Shown: positions 1 to 6,460 of the stretch, piece by piece
Numbering within the stretch: position 1 is the first letter of the stretch
Layout: each line of letters starts with the position of its first letter
DNA from: Trueperaceae bacterium
Lineage (GTDB): Bacteria > Deinococcota > Deinococci > Deinococcales > Trueperaceae
Assembly (NCBI GenBank): GCA_003567075.1
Contig: PXAU01000254.1
Location: 1 to 9,565, forward strand
Reading direction: 5' to 3'
Length of the DNA: 9,565 bases
The notes under the pieces: model-generated
The model's input: only the letters and a program-made list of their open reading frames with translations
Database searches by the model: none
Told to the model about the DNA's origin: nothing
Made by a program: the position numbers and the translations under genes

Positions 1-417
1 AACCCCTCCTACACGGCCTCGATCTCGACCTTCGAGCTGGCCCAGGTGATCAAGCCCAGGGTGGTCGAGATCCTCGACCTGGTGCGGCGCGACATCGAGC
101 AGCGCATGGGGGCGCTCGAGCTGCTGGCGGGCAACGTCGTCATCACCGGCGGCGCCTCGCTCATGCAGGGACTCGACCAGGTCGCGACCGAACGCTTCCG
201 TTTGCCGGTCCGCGTGGGCAAGCCCGAGGGCGTGTCGGGGCTCGTCGACGTCGTCGCCAGCCCGGCCCATGCCACCGCCGTGGGGCTCGTGCGCTACGGC
301 GTCCTGCACACCCCGGCCGAGCCCAACCCCGCGCGCGGCCGAGGTGAGCGCGGCACGGCCGCCAAGCCGGCTGGGTTCTTCGGCAACATCCGCAACCTAC
401 TGAAGGACTTTTTCTAA
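1..417 (+). CDS. ftsA: Cell division protein FtsA, C-terminal part (5' end outside window)
   Basis: This is the last 138 codons of an actin-like ATPase that anchors FtsZ filaments to the inner face of the membrane and recruits the later divisome. The reading frame is open from base 1. Visible family features are the ATP-binding ITGGASLMQGL segment (bases about 151-174), a LPVRVGKPEGVSGL block, and SPAHATAVGLVRYG, all typical of the FtsA C-terminal region. After a short Pro/Arg/Gly-rich linker it ends in GFFGNIRNLLKDFF, which matches the amphipathic membrane-targeting helix at the extreme C-terminus of FtsA. The gene directly precedes ftsZ by 45 bases, the classic ftsA-ftsZ order. The ATPase subdomains encoded upstream cannot be judged. 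The identification rests on both the motifs and the neighbour. Confidence 0.95.
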   Translation, partial: NPSYTASISTFELAQVIKPRVVEILDLVRRDIEQRMGALELLAGNVVITGGASLMQGLDQVATERFRLPVRVGKPEGVSGLVDVVASPAHATAVGLVRYGVLHTPAEPNPARGRGERGTAAKPAGFFGNIRNLLKDFF

Positions 418-448
418 GATGCGTGACGAGACCCGCGCAGGAGTACCC

Positions 449-455
449 GAGGGAG
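449..455 (+). promoter_or_regulatory. Ribosome binding site of ftsZ
   Basis: GAGGGAG lies 7 bases before ATG 463. A GTG at 460 is also in frame but would leave only 4 bases of spacing, so the site favours ATG 463 as the start. Confidence 0.65.
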
Positions 456-462
456 TGGTGTG

Positions 463-1524
<1,062 letters not shown>

Positions 1525-1534
1525 CCGCCCACGC

Positions 1535-2053
1535 GTGCGGGAGAGCCTCTACCAGGGCCGCATCGTCCGGCTCGAACTCGAGGACGGTCGCTGGGAGATC
1601 GTGCGCCACGACGACGCCGTCGCGATCCTGGCGCGCGACCCGCAGGGGTGCGTGCTGGGCGTGTGGCAACGGCGCCCGGCCATCGGCACGCGCACCTGGG
1701 AGCTGCCAGCTGGCTTGATCGACCCGGGCGAGACCCCGGTACAGGCCGCGGCGCGTGAGCTGGCCGAGGAGGTGGGCCTCGAGGGCGAGTTGCGCCTGCG
1801 CACCCGCTTCTACGCCTCGCCCGGTTTCTGCGACGAGCTGGTGTACCTGTTCGAGGCGCACGACCTGCGCCCGGTCGTCGCCGCCGGCGACCCCGAGGAG
1901 GAGCTCGAGCTGGAGTGGCGCGAACCGGCCGCCACGTACCAGGCGATCGCCGACGGCGCGATCGCGACCTCCGGCGTCACCGTGATCGGTCTGCAGCTCG
2001 CGCTCGACGGCGGCGACGAGGCGCCGAGCCGCGCCAGCCCGGACGTGTCGTGA
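1535..2053 (+). CDS. Nudix hydrolase, ADP-ribose pyrophosphatase-like
   Basis: A 172-residue cytoplasmic Nudix enzyme. The complete Nudix box GX5EX7REUXEEXGU is at residues 60-82 (G60, E66, R74, E75, E78, E79, G81), which carries the metal-binding glutamates. Proline 96, within FYASPGFCDE, lies 15 residues after the box glycine. That position is characteristic of ADP-ribose pyrophosphatases, which cut ADP-ribose to AMP and ribose 5-phosphate. Other NDP-sugars or dinucleotides remain possible substrates, so no gene symbol is given. The start is GTG 1535 without a clear SD, only 10 bases after the ftsZ stop. This suggests translational coupling and makes the start somewhat uncertain. The stop overlaps the ribF start in GTGA. 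The last 13 or so residues are Ala/Asp/Ser-rich and probably disordered. Confidence 0.9.
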   Translation: MRESLYQGRIVRLELEDGRWEIVRHDDAVAILARDPQGCVLGVWQRRPAIGTRTWELPAGLIDPGETPVQAAARELAEEVGLEGELRLRTRFYASPGFCDELVYLFEAHDLRPVVAAGDPEEELELEWREPAATYQAIADGAIATSGVTVIGLQLALDGGDEAPSRASPDVS

Positions 2054-2982
2054 GCGACCCAGCGCCGCTGCGCCGCGACCTGGCCGACGTGACCTCGGTC
2101 GGGCCGGTGGTGGCGCTCGGTACCTTCGACGGGGTCCATCGCGGCCACCGGGCACTCTTGCAACGCGCCGCCGAGGTGGCGCGCGAGCTCCAGCGGCCCT
2201 GGTTCCCGCTGGCCTTCTTCCCACCCCCCAAGACGCTGCTCACGGGCCACCCGTTCCTCTCGAGCGAGGTCGAGAAGCACGTGCTACTGCACGAGGCGGG
2301 TGTCGCGTCGGGGCTGGCGCCGAACGAGATCGCCATCCTGCCCTTCGACGCCCGCTTCGCGGCCACCCCGGCGCACGCGTTCGTCGCTGCGCTCGCTGGC
2401 CTGCAGCCCAGCGCCGTGGTGGTGGGCGAGGACTTCCGCTTCGGTAGCCGCCGCGGCGGTAGCGCCCAGGACCTCGTCCACTGCGGTGCCCGGCTCGAGG
2501 TGCTGCCGCTCGTCGCCGTCGGTGACGAGGTGGTGAAGTCGTCGGTGATCCGCGACGCGCTCGAGACGGGTGACGTGGAGCGTGCCGCCTGGTTGCTGGG
2601 AGCGCCGTACCGGGTCATCGGCGAGGTGGTGGTCGGCAACCGCCGCGGCCGCACCATCGGCGTGCCCACCGCCAACGTCGCGCTCGACCCGCGCAAGGCG
2701 CTCACCACCGGCGTCTTCGTGGTGGAGGCCGACCTGCCCGACGGTTCGCGCCGGGGCGGCATGGCCAACCTGGGGCCGCGCCCCTCCTTCGACGACCCCG
2801 CCACCAGCCTCGAGGTGCACCTCTTCGACTGGAACGGCGACCTGTACGGGCGCGCATTGAGCGTGCACGTGCTGGCGCGCCTGCGCGGCCAGCAGCGCTT
2901 CGACGGCCTGGACGCGCTGCTGGCGCAGCTGCGGCGGGACGAGGCCGCCGCGCGCGCGCGCCTGGCTCGCGCCGCAGCCTGA
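2050..2982 (+). CDS. ribF: Bifunctional riboflavin kinase / FAD synthetase RibF
   Basis: A 310-residue enzyme, the usual length for bacterial RibF. It converts riboflavin to FMN (kinase) and FMN to FAD (adenylyltransferase), both using ATP. The N-terminal nucleotidyltransferase domain has GTFDGVHRGH at residues 24-33, VVVGEDFRFG at 123-132 and SSVIRDALETGD at 164-175. The C-terminal flavokinase domain has GEVVVGNRRGRTIGVPTANV at 191-210, including the PTAN motif at 206-209, then NLGPRPSF at 240-247 and EVHLFDWNGDLYG at 255-267. The frame is open further upstream, but homology begins only after GTG 2050. That GTG overlaps the Nudix stop by four bases, the hallmark of translational coupling, so I chose it. 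No strong SD is visible. The Ala/Arg-rich C-terminal end is a common high-GC feature. Confidence 0.96.
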   Translation: MSDPAPLRRDLADVTSVGPVVALGTFDGVHRGHRALLQRAAEVARELQRPWFPLAFFPPPKTLLTGHPFLSSEVEKHVLLHEAGVASGLAPNEIAILPFDARFAATPAHAFVAALAGLQPSAVVVGEDFRFGSRRGGSAQDLVHCGARLEVLPLVAVGDEVVKSSVIRDALETGDVERAAWLLGAPYRVIGEVVVGNRRGRTIGVPTANVALDPRKALTTGVFVVEADLPDGSRRGGMANLGPRPSFDDPATSLEVHLFDWNGDLYGRALSVHVLARLRGQQRFDGLDALLAQLRRDEAAARARLARAAA

Positions 2983-2990
2983 CACGACCA

Positions 2991-3014
2991 CGCACGGCAC
3001 GCCACAGCCGTGCG
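2991..3014 (+). other. Hairpin downstream of ribF, possible weak terminator
   Basis: CGCACGGC and GCCGTGCG form a perfect 8-bp stem around an 8-base loop, beginning 9 bases after the ribF stop. There is no T tract, so it is not a canonical intrinsic terminator. It could instead stabilise the 3' end of the ftsA-ftsZ-Nudix-ribF message. The rest of the 102-base gap to rlmB is GC-rich, and I see nothing else in it apart from the -10 candidate near its end. Confidence 0.35.
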
Positions 3015-3073
3015 CAGGCGTTCGCCGCGGCGTCGGCGGCGCACACCGGCGCCTGCACCGCACGAGCTGGCGG

Positions 3074-3079
3074 TACACT
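3074..3079 (+). promoter_or_regulatory. Candidate -10 box of a leaderless rlmB promoter
   Basis: TACACT fits the bacterial -10 pattern TANNNT and stands out in GC-rich surroundings. It ends five bases before ATG 3085, so transcription would begin at or very near the A of the start codon. No SD precedes that ATG, which agrees with a leaderless mRNA, a common form in Deinococcus. No convincing -35 hexamer is present 16-18 bases upstream. Confidence 0.5.
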
Positions 3080-3084
3080 CGCGC

Positions 3085-3843
3085 ATGCTGATCTACGGCC
3101 GCCACGCGGTGCACGAAGCGCTCGCCACTGGTGGCGTCGTGCGCCTGTTCGTCGCGCGCGGCGTTCGCCCGGCCACGCTGGCCGCGCTCGAGCGCGAGGC
3201 CCGCGCGGCGGGCGTGCCGCTCGAGCTCGTGCCCCGCATCGAGCTCGACCGCAGCCTCAAGACCACCGCCCATCAGGGCGTGGCAGCGGAACTCGTCGAG
3301 CTCGCCTACGCCGAGCCGGAGGCGCCCTTCGAGCTGGCCGAGGCGCGCGGCGAGCGGCTCCTGCTGGTCGCCCTCGACCAGCTGACCGACCCGCGCAACT
3401 ACGGCGCCATCGTGCGCTCGGCCGAGGCGCTCGGCGCCCACGGCGTCGTGACCGAGGCCAGGCGCAGCCCGCCGCTCTCGGCCACCGTGGCGAAGGCGGC
3501 GGCAGGCGCCGCCACGCACCTGCCGCTCGTGCAGGTGCCGAACCTGCCGCGATACTTGAGCGCGCTCAAGGAGCGCGGCGTGTGGGTGTTCGGCAGCGCC
3601 GGCGACGGTGAGCGCTTGGCGCACGAGATCGACTGGGACCGCGACGTGACGCTGGTGATCGGCGCCGAGGGGCGCGGCATGCGCCGGCTGGTGCGCGAGA
3701 CCTGCGACGAGGTCGTGCGGGTGCCGCTGCGCGGTCACATCGCCTCGCTCAACGCCGCCGCCGCCGCGGCGGTGCTGCTCCACGAGATCGGCCTGGGCCG
3801 CGACGGCGCGCGCGTCCCGGCCCCACCCCACGCGCGCCCGTAG
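3085..3843 (+). CDS. rlmB: 23S rRNA (guanosine-2'-O)-methyltransferase, RlmB/TrmH (SpoU) family
   Basis: A 252-residue SPOUT-class methyltransferase. RlmB uses S-adenosylmethionine to methylate the ribose of G2251 (E. coli number) in the 23S rRNA peptidyl-transferase P loop. Residues 1-75 form the SpoU substrate-binding domain, starting with the typical IYGRHAVHEAL. The catalytic knot domain has motif 1 LDQLTDPRNYGAIVRSAEAL (97-116), motif 2 VIGAEGRGMRRLV (191-203) and motif 3 VPLRGHIASLN (213-223). N105, R111, E195, S221 and N223 match the key residues of E. coli RlmB with a constant offset of three. The frame stays open upstream to 3010, but those codons are Arg/Pro-rich and lack homology. 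ATG 3085 fits the domain start and the adjacent -10 box. Another SpoU-family target, such as a different rRNA site, cannot be excluded. Confidence 0.88.
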   Translation: MLIYGRHAVHEALATGGVVRLFVARGVRPATLAALEREARAAGVPLELVPRIELDRSLKTTAHQGVAAELVELAYAEPEAPFELAEARGERLLLVALDQLTDPRNYGAIVRSAEALGAHGVVTEARRSPPLSATVAKAAAGAATHLPLVQVPNLPRYLSALKERGVWVFGSAGDGERLAHEIDWDRDVTLVIGAEGRGMRRLVRETCDEVVRVPLRGHIASLNAAAAAAVLLHEIGLGRDGARVPAPPHARP

Positions 3844-3846
3844 GAG
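3841..3846 (+). promoter_or_regulatory. Ribosome binding site of the S9 peptidase, overlapping the rlmB stop
   Basis: TAGGAG contains both the rlmB stop codon TAG and the GGAG SD core, which lies 5 bases before ATG 3852. Termination on rlmB therefore places the ribosome on the next initiation site, consistent with co-translation. Confidence 0.65.
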
Positions 3847-3851
3847 TTCCC

Positions 3852-5834
3852 ATGGCCGGCCGCCTCCGACCCCGTCATCTCAGCCGACTCGTTGCCCTGG
3901 GCAGCCCCACCATCGCCCCCGACGGCGAGCGCGCCGTGTACGTCCACTCGCAGGTGCTCGAGGGCGAGGGCGACGCCGCCCCGCGCTACCGGCGCCGCCT
4001 GCACCTGATCGACCTGGCCACCGGCGCCACGCGACCGCTGACAATGGGCGAGTCGGTGCGCGCGCCGGCCTGGTCGCCCTGCGGCCGCTTCGTCGCGTTC
4101 TTGGCAACGCCGCGCGGGAGCGCCCCAGCAGGCCGCTCGCCCGAGCAGCTGCACGTGATCGCCGCCGACGGCGGCGAAGCCTGGGCCTGCACCAGCTTCG
4201 CCGCCGGTGTGCTCGAGTTCGTGTGGGAAGTGGACGCCGAGCGGCTGCTGGTGACCACCCGCGAGGACTGGCGCGACACCTCGAGCGAACACGGCAGCGG
4301 CCGCTGGGTGGACGCGCGCGCCCACCGCTACGACGGTATCGGCTGGTTGCCGACCGGGACGGTGGCGCTGTGGCGCGTGGCCCGCGACGAGGGCGGCGGC
4401 GCCAAGGGCGCCGGCGCCAAGCGCCGCGCCAGCTTCGACCAACCACCGCGCGAGTTGCGCCTCACGCCCGACGGCAACCATCTGGTGTACCTGGCGCCCG
4501 CGGATCGCGACGAGGCCGATATGGGCCTATCGAGGCTCTGGTCGCGGCGCGCCAGCGGCGCCGGCGAGCCCAAGGACCTGCTCGGCCGCGCCGGCCTGCT
4601 CTCCAACCCGAGCCCCTCCCCCGACGGCCGCAGCGTGGCCTTCCACGCCCCCGAGGACCTCACCACCCTCGGCCGTCCGCTGACGACCTTCGTGGTGGCG
4701 CGGCGCCGCGGCGCCGCGGCGAAGGCGCTCACGAGCGACCTCGAGACCAGCCCCACCGTGGGCGGCGACTGCCGCGTCGGCGACGGCCCCACCCGGCCCC
4801 GCTGGCTGGACGAGGCGTCGCTGCTGATCGCGCTCAACCGCGAGGGCCGCGCCCATCTCGCGCGGCTCGACCTCGAGGGCCGGCTGGAGGTGCTGCAGGC
4901 TGGCGACCAGGTCGTGCTCGCCTTCGACGCGGCCGCCGGCCGCAGCCTGGCACTGGTCGAGCAACCGACCAGCCCGGGCGTGCTCGTCGTGCGCGACGGC
5001 GATGGCCAGGAGCGGCGCCTGGTCGACCCCAACGCGGCCTTCCTGGCGACGCGGTCGGTGCCTCGGCACGAGCGCCGTACCTTCGAGACACCCGACGGGC
5101 AGACGCTCACCTACTGGTGCTTGCGCCCCGAAAAACCGCGCCGCGACCAGGCCATCGTCGTTCAGGTGCACGGCGGCCCGTACACGAACTACGGCGAAGC
5201 CTTCATGCACGAGTTTCAGGCCCTGGCGGCCGCGGGCTACACGGTGGTCTACGGCAACCCGCGCGGCGGCTCGAGCTTCGGCGCCGCCTTCGCCGGCGCC
5301 ATCAAGGGCGCCTACGGCAGCGTCGACGCCGACGACGTGCTCGCGATCGTCGATCACGCGCTCGCGGCCCACTCGCGGGCAGACGCGCCGGTGCACCTGA
5401 CCGGCGGCTCCTACGGCGGCTTCATGACCAACTGGCTGGTCGCGCACAGCGATCGATTCCGCTCTGCGGTGACGCAGCGCAGCATCTGCAACTGGGTGTC
5501 GTTCTTCGGCACCAGCGACATCGGCCCCTGGTTCGGCGGGCAGGAGCAGGGAGGCACGCCCTGGGACGCCGCCAAGCGCCTGTGGGACCGGAGCCCGCTC
5601 AAGTACGTCGCGAACGTGCGCACGCCGACCCTGGTCATCCACTCGGAGGGGGACTACCGCTGCCCGATCGAGCAGGCCGAGCAGTGGTTCACCGCGCTCA
5701 AGACCATCGGCCAGGCCGAGACACGCCTGCTGCGCTTCCCGGACGAGGGGCACGACCTGTCGCGCTCGGGGCGGCCGGATCGGCGCATCGAGCGCCTCGA
5801 GGCGATCATCGGTTGGTTCGAGACGCACGCTTAG
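3852..5834 (+). CDS. S9 family serine peptidase (prolyl oligopeptidase fold, acylaminoacyl-peptidase-like)
   Basis: A 660-residue peptidase without a signal peptide, so probably cytoplasmic. Residues about 1-400 look like a beta-propeller with repeated segments such as SPTIAPDGERAVYV (18-31) and AWSPCGRFVAFL. In this family the propeller restricts access to oligopeptides. The C-terminal alpha/beta hydrolase domain carries HGGPYTNYG, NPRGGSSFG and the nucleophile motif GGSYGGFMTNW with Ser520. Asp601 (in HSEGDYRCP) and His634 (in DEGHDL) complete the triad at family-typical spacing. Length and C-terminal motifs resemble S9C acylaminoacyl or dipeptidyl peptidases, but the cleavage preference cannot be read from sequence. 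Residues 181-192 form a Gly/Ala/Lys/Arg insert encoded by a short duplicated GGCGCCAAG, probably a surface loop. The start ATG has an SD overlapping the rlmB stop. Confidence 0.93.
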   Translation: MAGRLRPRHLSRLVALGSPTIAPDGERAVYVHSQVLEGEGDAAPRYRRRLHLIDLATGATRPLTMGESVRAPAWSPCGRFVAFLATPRGSAPAGRSPEQLHVIAADGGEAWACTSFAAGVLEFVWEVDAERLLVTTREDWRDTSSEHGSGRWVDARAHRYDGIGWLPTGTVALWRVARDEGGGAKGAGAKRRASFDQPPRELRLTPDGNHLVYLAPADRDEADMGLSRLWSRRASGAGEPKDLLGRAGLLSNPSPSPDGRSVAFHAPEDLTTLGRPLTTFVVARRRGAAAKALTSDLETSPTVGGDCRVGDGPTRPRWLDEASLLIALNREGRAHLARLDLEGRLEVLQAGDQVVLAFDAAAGRSLALVEQPTSPGVLVVRDGDGQERRLVDPNAAFLATRSVPRHERRTFETPDGQTLTYWCLRPEKPRRDQAIVVQVHGGPYTNYGEAFMHEFQALAAAGYTVVYGNPRGGSSFGAAFAGAIKGAYGSVDADDVLAIVDHALAAHSRADAPVHLTGGSYGGFMTNWLVAHSDRFRSAVTQRSICNWVSFFGTSDIGPWFGGQEQGGTPWDAAKRLWDRSPLKYVANVRTPTLVIHSEGDYRCPIEQAEQWFTALKTIGQAETRLLRFPDEGHDLSRSGRPDRRIERLEAIIGWFETHA

Positions 5835-5843
5835 GCGTCGCTG

Positions 5844-5852
5844 TGCTACGAT
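5844..5852 (+). promoter_or_regulatory. Extended -10 promoter candidate for rpsO-pnp
   Basis: TGCTACGAT is an extended -10 element (TG, one base, then TACGAT, fitting TANNNT), 10 bases after the S9 peptidase stop codon. Transcription would start near 5859-5860. No good -35 is present at 16-18 bp spacing, which extended -10 promoters tolerate. It is the best promoter-like sequence before rpsO. Confidence 0.5.
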
Positions 5853-5859
5853 TGGCCGT

Positions 5860-5967
5860 TGGTCGGCTGGTCCGGTATCGACGCAAGCGGGCTCTGGCCC
5901 TCGGATCCGGGACGGCGCCACCATCTCTCGCGCGCGCCCGCATGAGGCGCTCAGGAAGGCATGCAGC
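5860..5967 (+). promoter_or_regulatory. rpsO 5' leader with potential S15-binding structure
   Basis: About 108 bases of untranslated leader would lie between the predicted transcription start and rpsO. Several short pairings are visible. GTCCGG (5870-5875) can pair with CCGGGAC (5907-5913) with one bulged G. Within that, GGGC (5889-5892) and GCCC (5897-5900) close a TCTG loop. TGAG/CTCA (5943-5946 with 5950-5953) forms a small hairpin touching the SD. S15 represses its own mRNA through different leader structures in E. coli, Geobacillus and Thermus. Similar control here is inferred, and no known motif was matched. Confidence 0.35.
5953..5959 (+). promoter_or_regulatory. Ribosome binding site of rpsO
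   Basis: AGGAAGG lies 8 bases before ATG 5968, a strong SD at good spacing. Its first base is shared with the 3' arm of the small TGAG/CTCA hairpin, so folding of the leader could influence access. Confidence 0.8.
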
Positions 5968-6237
5968 ATGGCTTTGGCGAAGGACACCAAGCAGGACGTC
6001 ATCCAACGGTTCGGCCTCGACCCGCAGGACACCGGCTCCACCCGGGTGCAGGTGGCGTTGCTCACGACCCGCATCAACGAGCTCTCGGGGCACTTGCGGA
6101 ACCACAAGAAGGACCATCACGGCCGCCGCGGCCTGCTGGTGATGGTGGGCAGGCGCAAGCGCCTGCTGGCCTACCTCGAGAAGACCGATTACGACGCCTA
6201 CAAGGCCTTGATCGCCGAACTCGGGCTGCGGCGCTGA
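5968..6237 (+). CDS. rpsO: 30S ribosomal protein S15
   Basis: An 89-residue small-subunit protein of the usual length. It binds the central domain of 16S rRNA early in assembly and contributes to a bridge with the large subunit. The family core is plain: DTGSTRVQVALLTTRINELSGHL (residues 21-43), HKKDHHGRRGLL (46-57) and VMVGRRKRLLAYL (58-70), ending GLRR. H42 and D49, which contact the G-U/G-C motif of 16S rRNA helix 22, are present. The third residue of that recognition set, normally Ser (S51 in mature E. coli S15), is Gly52 here. The gene has its own promoter candidate and SD and is followed by pnp, the conserved rpsO-pnp order. Confidence 0.98.
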   Translation: MALAKDTKQDVIQRFGLDPQDTGSTRVQVALLTTRINELSGHLRNHKKDHHGRRGLLVMVGRRKRLLAYLEKTDYDAYKALIAELGLRR

Positions 6238-6308
6238 GCGCCTCGGCACGGGTGGTCGGCGCCGCGACACGTGACGTGATCGCGCGCCGGACCGAGAAGC
6301 AGGATCGA

Positions 6309-6325
6309 AGGGCCACACGGGCCCT
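6309..6325 (+). other. Hairpin A in the rpsO-pnp intergenic region
   Basis: AGGGCC and GGCCCT form a perfect 6-bp stem around ACACG. It is followed immediately by the longer hairpin B. There is no T tract, so it is more likely an RNA processing or stability element than a terminator. Confidence 0.4.
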
Positions 6326-6358
6326 GTTGGGCGAGGGCCGGCCGGGTCCTCGCCCGAT
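6326..6358 (+). other. Hairpin B in the rpsO-pnp intergenic region
   Basis: GGGCGAGGGCC (6329-6339) pairs with GGTCCTCGCCC (6345-6355) over 11 bp, with a single G-U pair and a GGCCG loop. Three weaker outer pairs can extend it to about 14 bp. In E. coli the rpsO-pnp interval holds a partial terminator and an RNase III-cut hairpin used by PNPase for autoregulation, and this hairpin occupies the same position. The 223-base gap (6238-6460) otherwise shows no convincing promoter and no gene. Confidence 0.5.
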
Positions 6359-6446
6359 TCGCATGCGCCGCCGTCAGGTCGGCAGCGCGGGCGCATGAGC
6401 AGCACCGGCCGCGTAGATCGCATGGCGATGGGCGCCGTGACGACGC

Positions 6447-6454
6447 AGGAGGAG
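6447..6454 (+). promoter_or_regulatory. Ribosome binding site of pnp
   Basis: AGGAGGAG ends 6 bases before GTG 6461. It is a near-perfect SD and fixes the GTG start. Confidence 0.85.
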
Positions 6455-6460
6455 TGAAGC

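Noticed and set aside
1915..2049. A longer N-terminus for ribF
   Set aside because: The extra codons lie inside the Nudix gene, are Arg-rich and precede the normal RibF start; GTG 2050 gives the family length and the GTGA overlap.
3010..3084. A longer N-terminus for rlmB
   Set aside because: The added residues are Arg/Pro/Ala low complexity, and the SpoU domain starts right at ATG 3085 with a -10 box just upstream.
2284..3831. A 515-codon minus-strand open frame spanning ribF and rlmB
   Set aside because: It crosses two well-supported genes and an intergenic gap, with the same shadow composition and no recognisable motif.
4223..6142. A 639-codon plus-strand frame inside the S9 peptidase and into rpsO
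   Set aside because: It is Arg/Pro-rich and out of frame with the peptidase, whose catalytic triad is complete in the other frame.
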